Shown here piece by piece: positions 52,945 through 61,741 of a stretch of DNA of 64,000 nucleotides; the stretch's first letter is position 1, and each line of letters opens with the position of its first letter. Under the pieces are notes generated by a model. It was not told the DNA's origin, ran no database searches, and was given only the letters and a program-made list of their open reading frames with translations. The DNA comes from Aquincola tertiaricarbonis (GTDB lineage Bacteria > Pseudomonadota > Gammaproteobacteria > Burkholderiales > Burkholderiaceae_C): the NCBI RefSeq assembly GCF_000969605.1, contig NZ_JZUE01000005.1, forward strand, positions 186,001 to 250,000, in the 5' to 3' direction. A program made the translations under genes and the position numbers.

Positions 52945-54660
52945 TCAGAGGACGATGCGGCGGAAATCAGCCAGCAGCGAAGCGAAATACACGTTGAAGC
53001 GGGCCGCGGCCGCGCCGTCGATCACGCGGTGGTCCCAGCTCAGGCTCAGCGGCAGGATGAGCCGCGGCACGAACTGCTTGCCATCCCAGCGCGGCTCCAT
53101 GGTGCTCTTGCACACGCCCATGATGGCCACCTCGGGCGCGTTGATGATCGGCGTGAAGTACTTGCCGCCGATGCCGCCCAGCGAGCTGATCGAGAAGCAG
53201 CCGCCGCTCATGTCGGCCGGGCCCAGCTTGCCGTCGCGCGCCTTCTTGGCCAGATCGCCCATCTCCTGGCTGATCTGGAAGATGCCCTTCTTGTCGGCGT
53301 CCTTGATCACCGGCACCACCAGGCCATTGGGCGTGTCCGCCGCGAAGCCGATGTGGAAGTAGTTCTTCAGCACCAGCTGGTCGCCGTCGAGCGAGCTGTT
53401 GAACTCGGGGAACTTCTTCAGCGCCGCCACGGCCGCCTTGATCATGAAGGCCAGCATCGTGACCTTGATGCCCGACTTCTCGTTCTCCTTGTTGGTGGCC
53501 ACGCGGAAGGCCTCCAGCTCGGTGATGTCAGCATCGTCGTGGTTGGTGACGTGCGGGATCACCACCCAGTTGCGATGCAGGTTGGCACCGCTGATCTTCT
53601 TGATGCGCGAGAGGTCCTTGCGCTCGACCGGGCCGAACTTGGTGAAGTCCACCGTCGGCCAGGGCAGCAAGCCCGGGAAGGCACCGCCGCCCGCCGCAGC
53701 AGCGGCTGCCGGCTTGGCGGCGGCGGCCGCCTTCGTCTGCGCGCTGCCGTTCATCACGCTCTTGACGAAGGACTGCACGTCCTCCTGCGTGATGCGGCCC
53801 TTGGGGCCGGAGCCCTTCACTTCTTCCAGCGGCACGCCCAGTTCGCGGGCAAAGCGGCGGATGGAGGGCGACGCATGCGGCAGGTTGCCCTTGGGCGTGC
53901 CGGGCTCGTGGGCCGGCAGCGCCGCGGTGGGCGAAGTGCGCTCGGGCGCGGGCGCCGAAGCGGCGGCCGGCGTCGGGGCGGGCGCAGCCGCTGCGGGTGC
54001 CGGGGCGGCGGCGGCAGGCGACGGGGCAGCGGCCGGCGCCGCAGCACCGGCGGCGCCTTCCAGCACCGCGATCAGCGTGCCCTTGGACACCTTGTCGCCC
54101 ACCTTCACCTTCAGGTCCTTCACCACGCCGGCATGCGACGACGGGATCTCCATCGAGGCCTTGTCGCTCTCGACGGTGATGAGGCTCTGCTCCACCTTCA
54201 CGCTGTCGCCGGGCTTGACCATCACCTCGATCACGGCCACTTCGTCAAAGTCGCCGATGTCGGGCACGGTGACCTCGATCGGGCCGGCGGCCGCAGCCGG
54301 CGCGGGCGCCGGGGCCGGAGCCGGCGCGGGCGCCGGGGCCGGAGCGGCAGCAGCAGACGCCGGCGCCGCAGCGGCCGCGGGCGCTGCTGCGGGAGCCGGG
54401 GCCGGCGCCGCAGCGCCTGCGTCGGCCGATTCCAGCATCAGCACCAGCGTGCCTTCGCTGACCTTGTCGCCCACCTTGACCTTGAGCTCCTTCACCACGC
54501 CGCCGTGCGACGAGGGGATCTCCATCGAGGCCTTGTCGCTCTCGACGGTGATGAGGCTCTGTTCCGCCTTGATGGTGTCGCCGGGCTGAACCATCAGCTC
54601 GATGATCTCGACTTCCTTGAAGTCCCCGATGTCGGGGACCTTCACTTCGATCAATGCCAT
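52945..54660 (-). CDS. aceF: Dihydrolipoamide acetyltransferase (E2) of pyruvate dehydrogenase
   Basis: A 571-residue E2 core protein. Two lipoyl domains carry lipoylated Lys43 and Lys167 (both in ESDKASME), separated by long Ala/Pro linkers. A peripheral-subunit-binding domain ([19 protein letters not shown]) lies around residue 270. The C-terminal acetyltransferase domain ends with the catalytic [10 protein letters not shown]. It transfers acetyl groups to CoA and forms the core of the complex. It starts 21 bp after aceE. The first lipoyl domain is nearly identical to the one on lpdA. Confidence 0.96.
   Translation of the reverse strand: MALIEVKVPDIGDFKEVEIIELMVQPGDTIKAEQSLITVESDKASMEIPSSHGGVVKELKVKVGDKVSEGTLVLMLESADAGAAAPAPAPAAAPAAAAAPASAAAAPAPAPAPAPAPAPAPAAAAGPIEVTVPDIGDFDEVAVIEVMVKPGDSVKVEQSLITVESDKASMEIPSSHAGVVKDLKVKVGDKVSKGTLIAVLEGAAGAAAPAAAPSPAAAAPAPAAAAPAPTPAAASAPAPERTSPTAALPAHEPGTPKGNLPHASPSIRRFARELGVPLEEVKGSGPKGRITQEDVQSFVKSVMNGSAQTKAAAAAKPAAAAAAGGGAFPGLLPWPTVDFTKFGPVERKDLSRIKKISGANLHRNWVVIPHVTNHDDADITELEAFRVATNKENEKSGIKVTMLAFMIKAAVAALKKFPEFNSSLDGDQLVLKNYFHIGFAADTPNGLVVPVIKDADKKGIFQISQEMGDLAKKARDGKLGPADMSGGCFSISSLGGIGGKYFTPIINAPEVAIMGVCKSTMEPRWDGKQFVPRLILPLSLSWDHRVIDGAAAARFNVYFASLLADFRRIVL
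54290..54430. repeat. Ala/Pro-coding low-complexity linker in aceF
   Basis: GC-rich short repeats (GGCGCGGGCGCCGGGGCC-like units) encode alternating Ala and Pro between the two E2 lipoyl domains. Such flexible linkers let lipoyl domains swing between active sites. The DNA is prone to slippage in multiples of six bases. Confidence 0.7.
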
Positions 54661-54681
54661 GAGGTTGTCTCCGTCTGCCTT

Positions 54682-57399
54682 TTATGCGTACAGCGGGTTG
54701 ATCTTGTCGGGGTTGATGCCGTACTTCTGGATGGCCTCGGCCACCTTGCTCACGGGCACCGCGCCGTCGTCGGCAAGCGCCTTGAGCGCCGCCACCACCA
54801 CGTAGTGGCGGTTCACCTCGAAGTGCTCGCGCAGCTTGCTGCGGAAGTCGCTGCGGCCGAAGCCGTCGGTGCCCAGCACCTTGTAGCTGCGGCCCTTGGG
54901 AATGAAGGCGCGGATCTGCTCCGCGTAGTTCTTCATGTAGTCGGTGCTGGCGATCACCGGGCCCGCATGCGCGCCCAGCTGCTCCGTCACGTAGGGCACG
55001 CGCGGCGTCTCGGTCGGGTGCAGCAGGTTCCAGCGCTCGGCGTCCTGGCCGTCGCGGGTGAGCTCGTTGAAGCTCGGGCAGCTCCAGATGTTGGCCGCCA
55101 CGCCCCAGTCGGCGGCCAGCAGTTCCTTGGCGGCGATGCTCTCGCGCAGGATGGTGCCGCTGCCCAGCAGGTTGACCCGCGGCGCACCGGCGGCCGGTGC
55201 GGCGCCTTCTTCCAGCAGGTACATGCCCTTGATGATCTGCTCCTCGGTGCCGGCCTTCAGGCCCGGCATCGGGTAGTTCTCGTTGAGCAGCGTCAGGTAG
55301 AAGTAGACGTTGTCCTGCTTCTCGACCATGCGCTTCAGGCCATGGTGCAGGATCACGCCCACCTCGTGCGCGAAGGTCGGGTCGTAGCTGATGCAGTTGG
55401 GGATGGTGCCGGCCAGGATGTGGCTGTGGCCGTCCTCGTGCTGCAGGCCTTCGCCGTTCAGCGTGGTGCGGCCCGAGGTGCCGCCCAGCAGGAAGCCACG
55501 GGCCTGCATGTCGCCGGCGGCCCAGGCCAGGTCGCCGATGCGCTGGAAGCCGAACATCGAGTAGTAGATGTAGAACGGCACCATGATGCGGTTGTTCGTC
55601 GAATACGACGTCGCCGCGGCGATCCAGCTGGCCATGCCGCCGGCCTCGTTGATGCCTTCCTGCAGGATCTGGCCGGCCTTGTCTTCCTTGTAATACATGA
55701 CCTGGTCCTTGTCGACCGGCGTGTACTGCTGCCCCGCGGGGTTGTAGATGCCGATCTGGCGGAACAGGCCTTCCATGCCGAAGGTGCGCGCCTCGTCCAC
55801 CAGGATGGGCACGGTGCGCGGGCCCAGGTCCTTGTCGCGCAGCAGCTGCGTCAGGAAGCGCACGAAGGCTTGCGTGGTGCTGATCTCGCGGCCTTCGGCC
55901 GTCGGCTCGAGCACGGCCTTGAAGGTTTCGATCGGCGGAATGGCGAACGACTCTTCGGCCTTGGTGCGGCGCTGCGGCAGGTAGCCGCCGAGGGCCTGGC
56001 GGCGCTCGTGCAGGTACTTCATCTCCGGCGTGTCGTCGGCCGGCTTGTAGAACGGAATCTCCGCCAGCTTGTCGTCGGGGATGGGGATGTTGAAGCGGTC
56101 GCGGAAGGCCTTCACGTCCTCGTCCACCAGCTTCTTGGTCTGGTGGGCGGTGTTCTTGCCCTCGCCGATCTTGCCCATGCCGAAGCCCTTGACGGTCTTG
56201 ATCAGCAGCAGGGTCGGCTGGCCCTTGTGGTTCACGGCGCGGTGGTAGGCGGCGTACACCTTCTGCGGGTCATGGCCGCCGCGCTGCAGGCGCCAGATGT
56301 CGTCGTCGCTCATCTTGGCGACCATCTCAAGCAGCTTGGGGTCGCGGCCGAAGAAGTTCTTGCGCACGAAGGCACCGTCGTTGGCCTTCATGGCCTGGTA
56401 GTCGCCGTCGACGGTGTCCATCATCACCTTGCGCAGCGCACCGTCCTTGTCGCGGGCCAGCAGCGGATCCCAGTAGCTGCCCCACAGCAGCTTGATGACG
56501 TTCCAGCCCGAGCCGCGGAACTCGCCCTCCAGCTCCTGGATGATCTTGCCGTTGCCGCGCACCGGGCCGTCCAGCCGCTGCAGGTTGCAGTTGATGACGA
56601 AGATCAGGTTGTCGAGCTTCTCGCGCGCGGCCAGGCCGATGGCGCCCAGGCTTTCCGGCTCGTCCATTTCGCCGTCGCCGCAGAACACCCACACCTTGCG
56701 CTGGCTCGTGTCGGCGATGCCGCGGGCATGCAGGTACTTCAGGAAACGCGCCTGGTAGATGCCCATCAGCGGGCCCAGACCCATCGACACCGTGGGGAAC
56801 TGCCAGAACTCCGGCATCAGCTTCGGATGCGGATAGCTGGAGATGCCCTTGCCGTCCACTTCCTGGCGGAAGTTGAGCAGCTGCTCCTCGGTGATGCGGC
56901 CTTCCAGGAAGGCGCGGGCATAGATGCCGGGCGCCGAGTGGCCCTGGATGTAGAGCAGGTCGCCGCCGTGCACGCCGTCGTCGCCGTGCCAGAAGTGGTT
57001 GAAGCCCGCGCCGAACATCGTGGCCAGCGAGGCGAAGCTGGAGATGTGGCCGCCCAGGTCGCCACCGTCCACCGGATGCAGGCGGTTGGCCTTGACCACC
57101 ATCGCCATGGCATTCCAGCGCATGTACGCGCGCAGGCGCTCCTCGATCTCCAGGTTGCCGCCGCAGCGCTCTTCCTGGTCGGTGGGAATGGTGTTGACGT
57201 AGGCGGTGGTGGCCGAGAACGGCACGTCGATGCCGGCCTGACGCGCGTGGTCGATCAGCTGCTCGAGCAGGAAATGCGCTCGCTCACCGCCTTCGGCGCC
57301 GATGACTGCAGAGAGGGCGTCCAGCCACTCGCGGGTTTCCTGGCTGTCGGAATCGTTGGCGGCCGCGCCGCCGGAGAAGGATTCGGGCACTGCAGACAT
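54682..57399 (-). CDS. aceE: Pyruvate dehydrogenase E1, homodimeric type
   Basis: A 905-residue thiamine-diphosphate enzyme that decarboxylates pyruvate and acetylates the E2 lipoyl groups. The thiamine-diphosphate motif runs from GDGEMDEPES to NCNLQ. Other landmarks are GGDLGGHISSFASLA, HGDDGVHGGDLLYIQGHSAPG and DEARTFGMEG. Length and sequence are those of the single-chain proteobacterial E1. GGAGAC precedes the ATG. It heads the aceE-aceF-lpdA operon and is divergent from the sensor kinase at 57581 across a 181-bp AT-rich gap. Confidence 0.97.
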   Translation of the reverse strand: MSAVPESFSGGAAANDSDSQETREWLDALSAVIGAEGGERAHFLLEQLIDHARQAGIDVPFSATTAYVNTIPTDQEERCGGNLEIEERLRAYMRWNAMAMVVKANRLHPVDGGDLGGHISSFASLATMFGAGFNHFWHGDDGVHGGDLLYIQGHSAPGIYARAFLEGRITEEQLLNFRQEVDGKGISSYPHPKLMPEFWQFPTVSMGLGPLMGIYQARFLKYLHARGIADTSQRKVWVFCGDGEMDEPESLGAIGLAAREKLDNLIFVINCNLQRLDGPVRGNGKIIQELEGEFRGSGWNVIKLLWGSYWDPLLARDKDGALRKVMMDTVDGDYQAMKANDGAFVRKNFFGRDPKLLEMVAKMSDDDIWRLQRGGHDPQKVYAAYHRAVNHKGQPTLLLIKTVKGFGMGKIGEGKNTAHQTKKLVDEDVKAFRDRFNIPIPDDKLAEIPFYKPADDTPEMKYLHERRQALGGYLPQRRTKAEESFAIPPIETFKAVLEPTAEGREISTTQAFVRFLTQLLRDKDLGPRTVPILVDEARTFGMEGLFRQIGIYNPAGQQYTPVDKDQVMYYKEDKAGQILQEGINEAGGMASWIAAATSYSTNNRIMVPFYIYYSMFGFQRIGDLAWAAGDMQARGFLLGGTSGRTTLNGEGLQHEDGHSHILAGTIPNCISYDPTFAHEVGVILHHGLKRMVEKQDNVYFYLTLLNENYPMPGLKAGTEEQIIKGMYLLEEGAAPAAGAPRVNLLGSGTILRESIAAKELLAADWGVAANIWSCPSFNELTRDGQDAERWNLLHPTETPRVPYVTEQLGAHAGPVIASTDYMKNYAEQIRAFIPKGRSYKVLGTDGFGRSDFRSKLREHFEVNRHYVVVAALKALADDGAVPVSKVAEAIQKYGINPDKINPLYA

Positions 57400-57439
57400 G
57401 CGTTGTCTCCTGGTTTTTTACCGAGGTGGTCGATGGGGC

Positions 57440-57530
57440 GGGGGTAAAACGGGCGGCAGTTTCGCACAACTCCACCAATTTTCAAACAGTGAGAGTTCGT
57501 TTTGTAATGTGAAATTTCAGAGGGTTTAGG
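57440..57530. promoter_or_regulatory. AT-rich control region between aceE and the sensor kinase
   Basis: This is the most AT-rich part of a 181-bp divergent gap. On the minus strand TTGAAA near 57483 is a -35 candidate for aceE, though its -10 is weak. A perfect 10-bp palindrome, TGAAATTTCA, lies at 57510-57519 and could bind a regulator. No known operator family was identified. Confidence 0.35.
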
Positions 57531-57568
57531 AGGGAGTCCGTGCCGCGAAATCCTGCTTCCCGCGCTCC

Positions 57569-57574
57569 GATAAT
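57569..57574 (+). promoter_or_regulatory. -10-like GATAAT six bases before the sensor kinase
   Basis: GATAAT ends six bases before the ATG at 57581, exactly as before dapC, predicting a leaderless transcript. No good -35 element is seen at the right distance. Confidence 0.35.
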
Positions 57575-57580
57575 CCGCCG

Positions 57581-60142
57581 ATGCAGCCCCGCCACGATCT
57601 GTTTGCCTCAGGAAGTACTTCGTTCACCCGGGGGCAGCGCTTGCTCAACCGCTGGTGGCGGCGGCAGTCGCCAGCGCGGCAGGACCGCTTCGTCACCATC
57701 GGGCCGCTGGTGTCGGTGCTGCTCTTCCTCGCGGCCATCATCTCGGCCTTCTGGTACCTGCGCAACGAAGAGATCGAGCGCGAGATCGAGTCGGTGCGGC
57801 GCGACACCGAGATCGTCCAGCAGCAGATCCGCCTGCGCCTGATCGAGAGCCAGGAGCAGATGATCCGGCTGGCCGGGCAGATGACCCGCCGCCCGATCGA
57901 CGCCGCCGACTTCATCGACCAGGCCGCCACGCTGGGCCGCGAACGGCCCGAGATCACGCAGATCGCGTGGGTGACCGCCGAGCGTGAGCGCAAGGCCAGC
58001 CACTCGGTCTCCGGCTATCCGGTGGAGGCCAATCCGGCGCTCGATCCCTCGCTGCCCGCGCTGGGCCGCGCCAGCGAGCCCGAGCGTGCCTTCGGCGTGG
58101 CGCGCGACCTGCGCCAGCCGGTGTACTCGCGCGCGTTCGTGAACCCCGCGGCCGCGCCGGTGTTCCAGCTGCAGGTGCCGCTGTTCGACGGCAGCCGCTT
58201 CGCGGGCGTGCTGCTGGCCGAGTATTCGGTGGAGACGCTGCTGCGCCTGGCCGTGCCGGACGTGGTGATCAAGCGCCACACCATCGCCGTGCTGGACGAC
58301 CAGGCGCGCGAGGTGGCCAGCAGCGAGTCATCGCGCCGCAGCCAGATCATTCCGCGCGCGCCCATCGTGCACGACGCGCCGCTGGCGCCCACCGCCAACG
58401 GCCTGGTGGTACGTGGCCAGGGCTGGCGCACTTCCATCGGCCTGATCAGCAACACGCTGTTCTGGATGGTGGTGGCGCTGTCGGGCCTGACGGTGTGGAT
58501 GCTGCTGGCCACCTGGCGCCACATGCGCCGCCGCGGGCAGATCCAGGGCGCGCTGGTGCAGGAGACCAACTTCCGCCGCGCGATGGAGAACTCCATGCTC
58601 ACCGGCATGCGCGCACTCGACATGGAAGGCCGCATCACCTACGTGAACCCCGCGTTCTGCGCGATGACCGGCTTCTCCGAGGCCGACCTGATCGGCGCGC
58701 GCCCGCCCTTCCCGCACTGGCCGCCCACGCTGATCGACGAGAACATGCGGCTGCTGCAGCAGGAACTGCAGGGCCGCAGCCCGGCCGGCGGCATCGAGGT
58801 GAAGGTGATGCGCAAGGACGGCACGCAGTTCGATGCGCGCATGTACGTCTCGCCGCTGATCGACAGCAAGGGCCACCAGACCGGCTGGATGACCTCGATG
58901 ACCAACATCACCGAGGCCAAGCGCATCCGCGACCAGCTCTCGGCCTCGCACGAGCGCTTCACCACCGTGCTGGAAGGCCTGGACGCCGCGGTGTCGGTGC
59001 TGTCGGTGCAGCAGAGCGAGCTGCTGTTCGCCAACCGCTCGTACCGGCTGTGGTTCGGCGCCGAGGCGCGCGGCCACGACCTGCTGGCCGGGCCCAACGC
59101 CGCGCTGCGCTTCCTGGCCGACCAGGACGACATGGTGGACAGCCTCTCGGGCCTGCCCACCGAGGAGCTGACCGAAGCCGGCTCCGACCCACGCGAGGTG
59201 TACGTCGAGTCGCTCAACAAGTGGTTCGACGTGCGCAGCCGCTACCTGCAGTGGACCGACGGCCGGCTGGCGCAGATGCTGATCGCCACCGACATCACCG
59301 CCCGCCGCCGGGCGGAGGAACAGGCCTCGCGCCAGGCCGAGAAGGCGCAGGTGACCAGCCGGCTGGTGACCATGGGCGAGATGGCTTCATCGGTGGCGCA
59401 TGAGCTGAACCAGCCGCTGACCGCCATCGCCAACTACTGCAACGGCATGGTCAGCCGGGTGAAGAATGACGCCATCCAGAAGGACGACCTGATCGCCGCG
59501 CTGGAGAAGACATCGCGCCAGGCGCAGCGGGCCGGGCAGATCATCCACCGCATCCGCAGCTTCGTGAAACGCAGCGAGCCGCAGCGCCAGCGTGCCGAGG
59601 CCCGCACCATCATCGACGAGGCGGTGGAGCTGGCCAACATCGAGCTGCGCCGCCGCAACGTGGAGCTGCACACCTACGTGGCGCAGCGCCTGCCGCCGCT
59701 GATGTGCGACCCCATCCTGATCGAGCAGGTGGTGCTCAACCTGGTGAAGAACGCGGCCGAGGCCATCGACGTGGCGCAGATGCCGCCGCAGCGCCGCCAC
59801 ATCGAGCTGCGCGTGGTGCCGCGCCACACGCCCGAGGAAGGCGGTGTGATCGAATTCAGCGTGACCGACATGGGCCCGGGCATGAAGGAGGACGTGCTGT
59901 CGCGCATGTACGAGGCCTTCTTCTCCACCAAGGCCGACGGACTGGGCATCGGCCTCGGTCTGTGCCGGTCCATCGTCGAGAGCCACCGGGGGCGGATCAA
60001 GGCGCAGAACCTCTACAATGGAGAGTCGGTCGTGGGCTGCAGATTCGTCTTCACGCTCCCTGTCGACACCGCCCTGCCCCGCAGTGAATTCCCCCCTGCG
60101 GCGGCGCCCTCAGCCCCTGCCAACAACACCGTTGCCTCATGA
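57581..60142 (+). CDS. PAS-domain sensor histidine kinase (FixL/DctB-like)
   Basis: An 853-residue two-component kinase. TM1 is about 38-60, a periplasmic or extracytoplasmic sensor segment reaches about 290, and TM2 is about 292-314. Two PAS domains follow (about 335-450 and 460-575). The phospho-accepting His607 is in SVAHELNQPLTAI. The ATPase domain has NLVKNAAEA, DMGPGM and GLGIGLGL-type boxes (DGLGIGLGLCRSI). No haem-binding His was identified in the PAS domains, so oxygen sensing is not supported. The stop overlaps the FixJ-type regulator start as ATGA, so the two are partners. Confidence 0.9.
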   Translation: MQPRHDLFASGSTSFTRGQRLLNRWWRRQSPARQDRFVTIGPLVSVLLFLAAIISAFWYLRNEEIEREIESVRRDTEIVQQQIRLRLIESQEQMIRLAGQMTRRPIDAADFIDQAATLGRERPEITQIAWVTAERERKASHSVSGYPVEANPALDPSLPALGRASEPERAFGVARDLRQPVYSRAFVNPAAAPVFQLQVPLFDGSRFAGVLLAEYSVETLLRLAVPDVVIKRHTIAVLDDQAREVASSESSRRSQIIPRAPIVHDAPLAPTANGLVVRGQGWRTSIGLISNTLFWMVVALSGLTVWMLLATWRHMRRRGQIQGALVQETNFRRAMENSMLTGMRALDMEGRITYVNPAFCAMTGFSEADLIGARPPFPHWPPTLIDENMRLLQQELQGRSPAGGIEVKVMRKDGTQFDARMYVSPLIDSKGHQTGWMTSMTNITEAKRIRDQLSASHERFTTVLEGLDAAVSVLSVQQSELLFANRSYRLWFGAEARGHDLLAGPNAALRFLADQDDMVDSLSGLPTEELTEAGSDPREVYVESLNKWFDVRSRYLQWTDGRLAQMLIATDITARRRAEEQASRQAEKAQVTSRLVTMGEMASSVAHELNQPLTAIANYCNGMVSRVKNDAIQKDDLIAALEKTSRQAQRAGQIIHRIRSFVKRSEPQRQRAEARTIIDEAVELANIELRRRNVELHTYVAQRLPPLMCDPILIEQVVLNLVKNAAEAIDVAQMPPQRRHIELRVVPRHTPEEGGVIEFSVTDMGPGMKEDVLSRMYEAFFSTKADGLGIGLGLCRSIVESHRGRIKAQNLYNGESVVGCRFVFTLPVDTALPRSEFPPAAAPSAPANNTVAS

Positions 60143-60762
60143 GTTTGATTCCCAAAAAGGGTACCGTGTATGTCGTCGATGACGACGAGGCCGTGCGCGA
60201 TTCGCTGCAGTGGCTGCTCGAGGGCAAGGACTACCGCGTGAAGTGCTTCGACTCCGCCGAGTCGTTCCTCTCGCGCTTCGATCCGCGCGAAGTGGCCTGC
60301 CTGATCGCCGACATCCGCATGGACGGCATGAGCGGCCTGGAGCTGCAGGACCGCCTGAAGGAACGCCGCTCGCCGCTGCCCATCACCTTCATCACCGGCC
60401 ATGGCGACGTGCCCATGGCCGTCACCACGATGAAGAAGGGCGCGATGGACTTCATCGAGAAGCCGTTCAAGGAAGAGGAACTGCTGAACCTGGTGGAGCG
60501 CATGCTCGATTCGGCCCGTGCTGCCTTCTCGCAGCACCAGGAAGAAGCCAGCCGCGGCGCGCTGCTGGCCCGCCTGACCACGCGCGAGGCCCAGGTGCTG
60601 GAACGCATCGTGGCCGGCCGCCTGAACAAGCAGATCGCCGACGACCTGGGCATCAGCATCAAGACGGTGGAGGCGCACCGCGCCAACATCATGGAAAAGC
60701 TCAATGCCAACACCGTGGCCGACCTGCTGAAGATCGCGCTCGGCGCGCAATCGAAGGCCTAG
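60139..60762 (+). CDS. FixJ/TtrR-family response regulator
   Basis: A 207-residue regulator. The receiver domain has the acidic DDDE triad, phospho-acceptor Asp58 in ADIRMDG, a Thr in FITGHGDVPMAV and a Lys in EKPFKEEEL. A LuxR-type helix-turn-helix follows: LTTREAQVLERIVAGRLNK and ISIKTVEAHRANIMEKL. This is a DNA-binding transcription factor of the FixJ group. It is translationally coupled to the kinase. A terminator follows before folD. The target genes are unknown; the divergent aceE operon is a candidate by position only. Confidence 0.92.
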   Translation: MSLIPKKGTVYVVDDDEAVRDSLQWLLEGKDYRVKCFDSAESFLSRFDPREVACLIADIRMDGMSGLELQDRLKERRSPLPITFITGHGDVPMAVTTMKKGAMDFIEKPFKEEELLNLVERMLDSARAAFSQHQEEASRGALLARLTTREAQVLERIVAGRLNKQIADDLGISIKTVEAHRANIMEKLNANTVADLLKIALGAQSKA

Positions 60763-60815
60763 GCAGCGCACGGCTTGGCGGCGCCGGCGGCGCCCAACGA
60801 TCACTCGCCACCCAC

Positions 60816-60845
60816 CAGGCCGCCCTCCAGCGGCCTGTTTACTTT
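60816..60845 (+). terminator. Intrinsic terminator after the response regulator
   Basis: CAGGCCGC pairs with GCGGCCTG around a 6-base loop, followed by TTTACTTTC. It lies 54 bp past the regulator stop and just before the folD start at 60859. Confidence 0.7.
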
Positions 60846-60858
60846 CCGGACCCCACCC

Positions 60859-61716
60859 ATGACCGCCCAGATCATCGACGGCACCGCCCTCTCCAACCAA
60901 GTTCGCGCCCAGGTGGCGGTGGAAGCCGCCGCGCTGGCACAGCAGCAGGGCCGCAAGCCGGGGCTGGCCGTCATCCTGGTGGGCGACGACCCGGCCAGCG
61001 CCGTGTACGTGCGCAACAAGGTCAAGGCCTGCAACGACAACGGCCTGCATTCGGTGCTGGAGCAGTACCCCGCCTCGCTGACCGAGGCCGAGCTGCTGGC
61101 GCGCATCGCCGCGCTGAACGCGGACGAGGCCATCCACGGCATCCTGGTGCAGATGCCCGTGCCCCGGCACATCGACCCGCACAAGGTGATCGAGGCCATC
61201 GCGCCCGAGAAGGACGTGGACGGCTTCTCGGTGCGTAGCGCGGGTGAGCTGATGAGCGGGCTGCCCGGCCTGCGCCCGGCCACGCCCTACGGCTGCATGA
61301 AGCTGATCGAAAGCACCGGCGTGCCGATCAAGGGCAAGCATGCGGTCGTCATCGGCCGCAGCAACACGGTGGGCAAGCCGATGGCGCTGCTGCTGCTGCA
61401 GGCGCATGCCACCGTCACCATCTGCCACAGCGGCACGCCCGACCTGGGCGCGCACACCCGGCTGGCCGACATCGTGGTGGCCGCCACCGGCCGCCGCAAC
61501 ACGCTGACGGCCGACATGGTCAAGCCCGGCGCCATCGTCATCGACGTGGGCATCAACCGCAACGAGGAAGGCAAGCTCTGCGGCGACGTCGACTTCGCGG
61601 CGGTCAAGGAAGTGGCCGGTTTCATCAGCCCGGTGCCGGGCGGCGTGGGGCCGATGACGATCGCGATGCTGCTGGTGAACACCCTGGAAGCCGCACGGGC
61701 CGCCGCGGCGCGGTAA
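60859..61716 (+). CDS. folD: Methylenetetrahydrofolate dehydrogenase / cyclohydrolase
   Basis: A 285-residue bifunctional folate enzyme that converts methylene- to formyl-tetrahydrofolate using NADP. The catalytic Lys is in YVRNKVKAC. The substrate loop is [10 protein letters not shown] and PEKDVDGF. The NADP site is [12 protein letters not shown]. The C-terminus has [17 protein letters not shown] at 60859 is chosen; the longer frame passes through the upstream terminator. No strong ribosome site precedes it, so initiation may use a promoter very close by. Confidence 0.95.
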   Translation: MTAQIIDGTALSNQVRAQVAVEAAALAQQQGRKPGLAVILVGDDPASAVYVRNKVKACNDNGLHSVLEQYPASLTEAELLARIAALNADEAIHGILVQMPVPRHIDPHKVIEAIAPEKDVDGFSVRSAGELMSGLPGLRPATPYGCMKLIESTGVPIKGKHAVVIGRSNTVGKPMALLLLQAHATVTICHSGTPDLGAHTRLADIVVAATGRRNTLTADMVKPGAIVIDVGINRNEEGKLCGDVDFAAVKEVAGFISPVPGGVGPMTIAMLLVNTLEAARAAAAR

Positions 61717-61741
61717 AACGGGCCATCCACAAGGAACTCGC

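Noticed and set aside
54290-54430. A CRISPR-like or VNTR array
   Set aside because: The repeats are short, in-frame Ala/Pro codons of the E2 linker with no spacers.
53029-57447. A 1472-codon open frame antisense to aceE and aceF
   Set aside because: It is rich in His, Arg, Ala and Gly, has no family motifs and mirrors the codon pattern of the real genes. Similar antisense frames at 31253-36037 and 8858-12790 lie opposite purL and smc and were rejected for the same reason.
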